Source: Nitrospiraceae bacterium
Lineage (GTDB): Bacteria; Nitrospirota; Nitrospiria; Nitrospirales; Nitrospiraceae
Assembly: GCA_019637075.1 (NCBI GenBank)
Contig: JAHBWI010000005.1
Span: forward strand, 186,001 to 250,000
DNA length: 64,000 nt
Direction: 5' to 3'
Positions 61,674-64,000 of the stretch are shown here, piece after piece. The translations under genes and the position numbers were made by a program. The notes under the pieces are model-generated. The model made no database searches. It was not told the DNA's origin and was given only the letters and a program-made list of their open reading frames with translations. How positions within the stretch are numbered: position 1 is the first letter of the stretch; the number at the start of each line of letters is the position of its first letter.

Positions 61674-62782
61674 CCGATGCTCGGGTCGGAGCTATTCGAA
61701 ACACCTTGGGAGGGAGCCGCGTTGTTCTCGCTCCCTCCTTCGGCCGGTCCCAATCGCCCCGGTCTTCGCCCCAACAGCCTGTCCGCCGCCGCGCAAACCT
61801 CTCCCACCCCGATCTGTCTCAGACAACTGTCATCGCCCCGCAGGCAGGTCGGATGAAAGCAGGCACGGCAATCCAGGCCCTTATACAAAATCTCCGTCGC
61901 ACCGCCGCGCGGCCCCCATCGTTGGGGATAGGTCGGTCCGAACAACGCGACGACCGGTGTTCCCACCGCGGCAGCAATGTGCATCGCGCCCCCATCGTTG
62001 CCGACGAACAGCACGCATCGCTTCAGCAAGGCGGCAAACTGAAGCAGCGTAAACCGTCCCGCCACAACCACCGAAGCCGAGCGGGCCTCGCGCGCGACGG
62101 CCTCCGCCACCGGACGCTCCCGATCATCCCCGCCCAACAATACGCGAAATCCATACCGCTCCGCCAAATGATCGGCCACTTGCGCATAACGCTCCTGCGG
62201 CCACACCTTGAGTGAGTATCGGGCGCCTGGCTGCAACAACACCATCGGCACCGCACGATCTCGAACCGCTTCGCTGGTGCGTAGCCACTCCTCAACCACA
62301 GCTTCATCGGACGACGATGGATACACGCGGGGCTGCCCCGGCTTGGGATCGAGACCGATCTCCCTCAGCGAACAGAGATCGTACTCGACGCGGTGGGAAT
62401 CTGCCGGCCGAGGTTTCGCAACGGAGCTGTAAAGCAGCCCGCGCCAACGATGTTCTCCGTTGAACCCGACTCGCACCGGCGCCCCGGTCACGAGGCTCAG
62501 CATGGCGGACCGATCACCGTCCGTCAGGTCGATGACACAATCGAATTGCCGCGCCCGAAGCTGGCGCAAGAATTCGATCTGCGCCGCGAGCGGCCCCTTC
62601 TGGACGAAGAGCACGTGGTCCAAATCCGGATTGTTGGCCAGCACCGCCTCTGTTCCCCGATTGAGCAAGATCGTCAATCGAGCGGAGGGATAGGCTTGGC
62701 GTATCTCGTGAAGGACAGGAGTCGACAGCAGCACGTCTCCGATATGCCGCAATTTGATGACCAGGATGTTCTGAAATGACAT
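61670..62782 (-). CDS. Family 9 glycosyltransferase (heptosyltransferase-like)
   Basis: 370 residues from the ATG at 62782. GT9 features: ILVIKLRHIGDVLLSTPVLH, DCVIDLTDGDRSAMLSLVTG, VLLQPGARYSLKVWPQERYA, LFVGNDGGAMHIAAAVGTPV and VALFGPTYPQRWGPRGG. Members transfer heptose to the lipid A core; relatives may use other sugars. A Cys cluster after this (CRACFHPTCLRGDDSCLRQI) is common in the WaaQ/WaaF group. It lies 11 bases after the GT4 gene. Confidence 0.92.
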   Translation of the reverse strand: MSFQNILVIKLRHIGDVLLSTPVLHEIRQAYPSARLTILLNRGTEAVLANNPDLDHVLFVQKGPLAAQIEFLRQLRARQFDCVIDLTDGDRSAMLSLVTGAPVRVGFNGEHRWRGLLYSSVAKPRPADSHRVEYDLCSLREIGLDPKPGQPRVYPSSSDEAVVEEWLRTSEAVRDRAVPMVLLQPGARYSLKVWPQERYAQVADHLAERYGFRVLLGGDDRERPVAEAVAREARSASVVVAGRFTLLQFAALLKRCVLFVGNDGGAMHIAAAVGTPVVALFGPTYPQRWGPRGGATEILYKGLDCRACFHPTCLRGDDSCLRQIGVGEVCAAADRLLGRRPGRLGPAEGGSENNAAPSQGVSNSSDPSIG

Positions 62783-62793
62783 CGATCGATCCG

Positions 62794-63897
62794 TCAGGAG
62801 CACAGGGTCCGGTACAACGCACTGGTTCGGACCGCGGCATCGTGCCAGGTAAAATGCGTGGGGCGTGCGGCCCCGCGTCGGCGAAGGTCGTCACGCAGCC
62901 CCTCGTCCGCCAATACCGCCACGATCGCCTGCCCCAATGCCTCGGGGTCTTCCGGGTTCACCAACAACGCGGCGTCTCCCGCCACTTCCGGCAGCGCGGT
63001 TGTCGAAGACGTAATGGTCGGGGCCCCGCAAGCCATCGCCTCGAGTACCGGCATCCCGAAGCCTTCATACAGCGACGGAAAGACGAACACATCCGCCAAG
63101 GTGTAGAGCACACGGAGATCATCCCGATTCATTCTGCCGGGGCAACACACGAGCGACTCGAGCCCGAACTCGTTCGCCGTCTTGCGATAGCTCCCCATGG
63201 CATGCTCCGGATCACCGACCAAGACGACCGCCCGCCCCTTCAACTTGTCTCGACAACGGGCGACGGCCTGAAGAAAGCCGCGATGGTTCTTCCGTGGGTC
63301 GGCCCCCCCCACGAACAGGAGAAACCCCGCTTGCGGGAGTTCCAGCCTGCGTCGTACGTCGGCGCACAGCGCTTCATCCCGCACAGGCGCAAAGTCTTCG
63401 GACACGCCGTTGTGAATCACCACGATCCGTTCGCGCGAAACCCCGTACAAGGCCTCGATCTCACGCGCGGAGAACTCCGAAACCGTCACGACCGCCCGTG
63501 CCCGCCGTGCCGTATCCCGAGCCCGCTGGGTGGAGGCCGCCTGCCCGAACACCTTTGGGGAGTATTCCGGATGCCGCACCAGCCATAGGTCATGGATCGT
63601 GACCACGCCACCGCAGCGGCCGGTCGTATGCATTTTGAAATTGGGGCCGTGATACAGATCGAGCCGATCCCATGCTCCACGCCAGCGCATCAGCCAACGC
63701 GGCACTTCCATCCATTCGATCTTGTCCGAGCTCGCCCACCCTGCCGGCCGACCATCACGGAGAACCCCGGGCCGCACGTACCCGATATAGCGCAGTTCAT
63801 CCGGCAAGAGCAGCAGATTCTGCAGAAGGTGGTGCGTGTGCCAACCCACCCCACCCTTATCGCCGACAATCGAGGACGCATCGATGCCGATCCGCAT
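62794..63897 (-). CDS. Family 4 glycosyltransferase
   Basis: 367 residues. IGIDASSIVGDKGGVGWHTHH at the N-terminus, GGVVTIHDLWLVRHPEYSPK, VIHNGVSEDFAPVRDE, FLLFVGGADPRKNHRGFLQA, and [20 protein letters not shown] with AMACGAPTITSSTTALPEV. The motif set is that of GT4 mannosyl- or glucosyltransferases acting on surface glycans. The start is five bases after the stop of the gene cut by the right edge. Confidence 0.92.
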   Translation of the reverse strand: MRIGIDASSIVGDKGGVGWHTHHLLQNLLLLPDELRYIGYVRPGVLRDGRPAGWASSDKIEWMEVPRWLMRWRGAWDRLDLYHGPNFKMHTTGRCGGVVTIHDLWLVRHPEYSPKVFGQAASTQRARDTARRARAVVTVSEFSAREIEALYGVSRERIVVIHNGVSEDFAPVRDEALCADVRRRLELPQAGFLLFVGGADPRKNHRGFLQAVARCRDKLKGRAVVLVGDPEHAMGSYRKTANEFGLESLVCCPGRMNRDDLRVLYTLADVFVFPSLYEGFGMPVLEAMACGAPTITSSTTALPEVAGDAALLVNPEDPEALGQAIVAVLADEGLRDDLRRRGAARPTHFTWHDAAVRTSALYRTLCS

Positions 63898-63902
63898 CGA
63901 CC

Positions 63903-64000
63903 TTACGTGCCCCCTCTGCCTTCCAACCGGACCTGACTTGCCGGAAGCCTGCCTGCCTCACGGTTTGCCTGCAGCCGCTCCCAAGCCTTCGCATACTTCA
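63903..64000 (-). CDS. C-terminal end of an unidentified protein (cut by window edge)
   Basis: An open frame enters from the right edge and stops with TAA at 63903-63905. The visible 31 residues begin KYAKAWERLQANREAGRLPA and are polar and basic. Being five bases before the next start codon, it probably is the previous gene of the glycosyltransferase run. Too short to identify. Confidence 0.4.
   Translation of the reverse strand, partial: KYAKAWERLQANREAGRLPASQVRLEGRGGT

Overview
This 64 kb window is high-GC, gene-dense DNA from a Gram-negative bacterium. It encodes a TonB-dependent outer-membrane receptor, a periplasmic Do-type protease, a zinc amidase of the AmiC type, heptosyltransferase-like and O-antigen ligase-like proteins. 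The gene content (archaeal-type class I fructose-bisphosphate aldolase next to fructose bisphosphatase, a DUF3108 protein, PIN-TRAM protein, and very large nonulosonic-acid/exopolysaccharide loci) is what I would expect in Nitrospirota such as Nitrospira. That assignment is an inference; there is no rRNA gene here to prove it. No tRNA, rRNA, CRISPR array, transposase or integrase was found, and no gene-free stretch exceeds 300 bases.

Region 1 (1-8 kb) is mixed-strand housekeeping: a TonB receptor cut by the left edge with a small His-rich exported protein upstream, DAHP synthase, TatD nuclease, a NYN-domain protein, AmiC, TruA, a small membrane protein and a PsiF-repeat protein. Region 2 (7.4-14.9 kb, minus strand) runs DUF3108 protein, fbp, fbaB, htrA, PIN-TRAM, ispD, ispF, cysE. 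An excellent promoter and a terminator-like hairpin lie in the fbp leader.

Region 3 (14.9 kb to the right edge, all minus strand) is one giant surface-glycan island. Its leftmost part makes GDP-mannose precursors (phosphomannomutase, ManC), followed by a KdsC-like phosphatase and a WcaJ-type initiating transferase. From 47950 down to 20015 lie 26 genes with no gap over 34 bases and many start/stop overlaps, preceded by a good promoter at 48067-48095. This unit holds a nearly complete legionaminic-acid pathway (PtmE-like CBS-nucleotidyltransferase, LegB, LegC, NeuD/LegH-like, LegG, LegI, LegF, PtmA-like SDR, Gfo/Idh) into which a WbpG/PseA-type amidotransferase with dedicated HisH and HisF is spliced. 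The expected product is therefore an acetamidino nonulosonic acid. A second cassette in the same unit (SAF-less NeuB, a cytidylyltransferase-HAD phosphatase fusion, three SDRs, a TIM-barrel isomerase) suggests a second, different keto-sugar made by a 9-phosphate-type route. A flippase, two capsule-type transferases, a GT2, an 847-residue membrane protein, a sulfotransferase and two unrecognised proteins with internal repeats complete it.

Further upstream (48-58.5 kb) come an O-antigen ligase-like protein, Gmd, CysC (APS kinase, which would feed the sulfotransferase), RmlD-RmlB-RmlA without RmlC, a soluble CapD-like dehydratase, a large AsnB and an LhgO-like oxidase. Finally (58.6-64 kb) a run of five glycosyltransferases continues from beyond the right edge. 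Together the genes describe synthesis, polymerisation and sulfation of a complex acidic lipopolysaccharide or exopolysaccharide. The best candidates for something undescribed are the two-cassette nonulosonic operon and the paired repeat proteins at 33654-35300.
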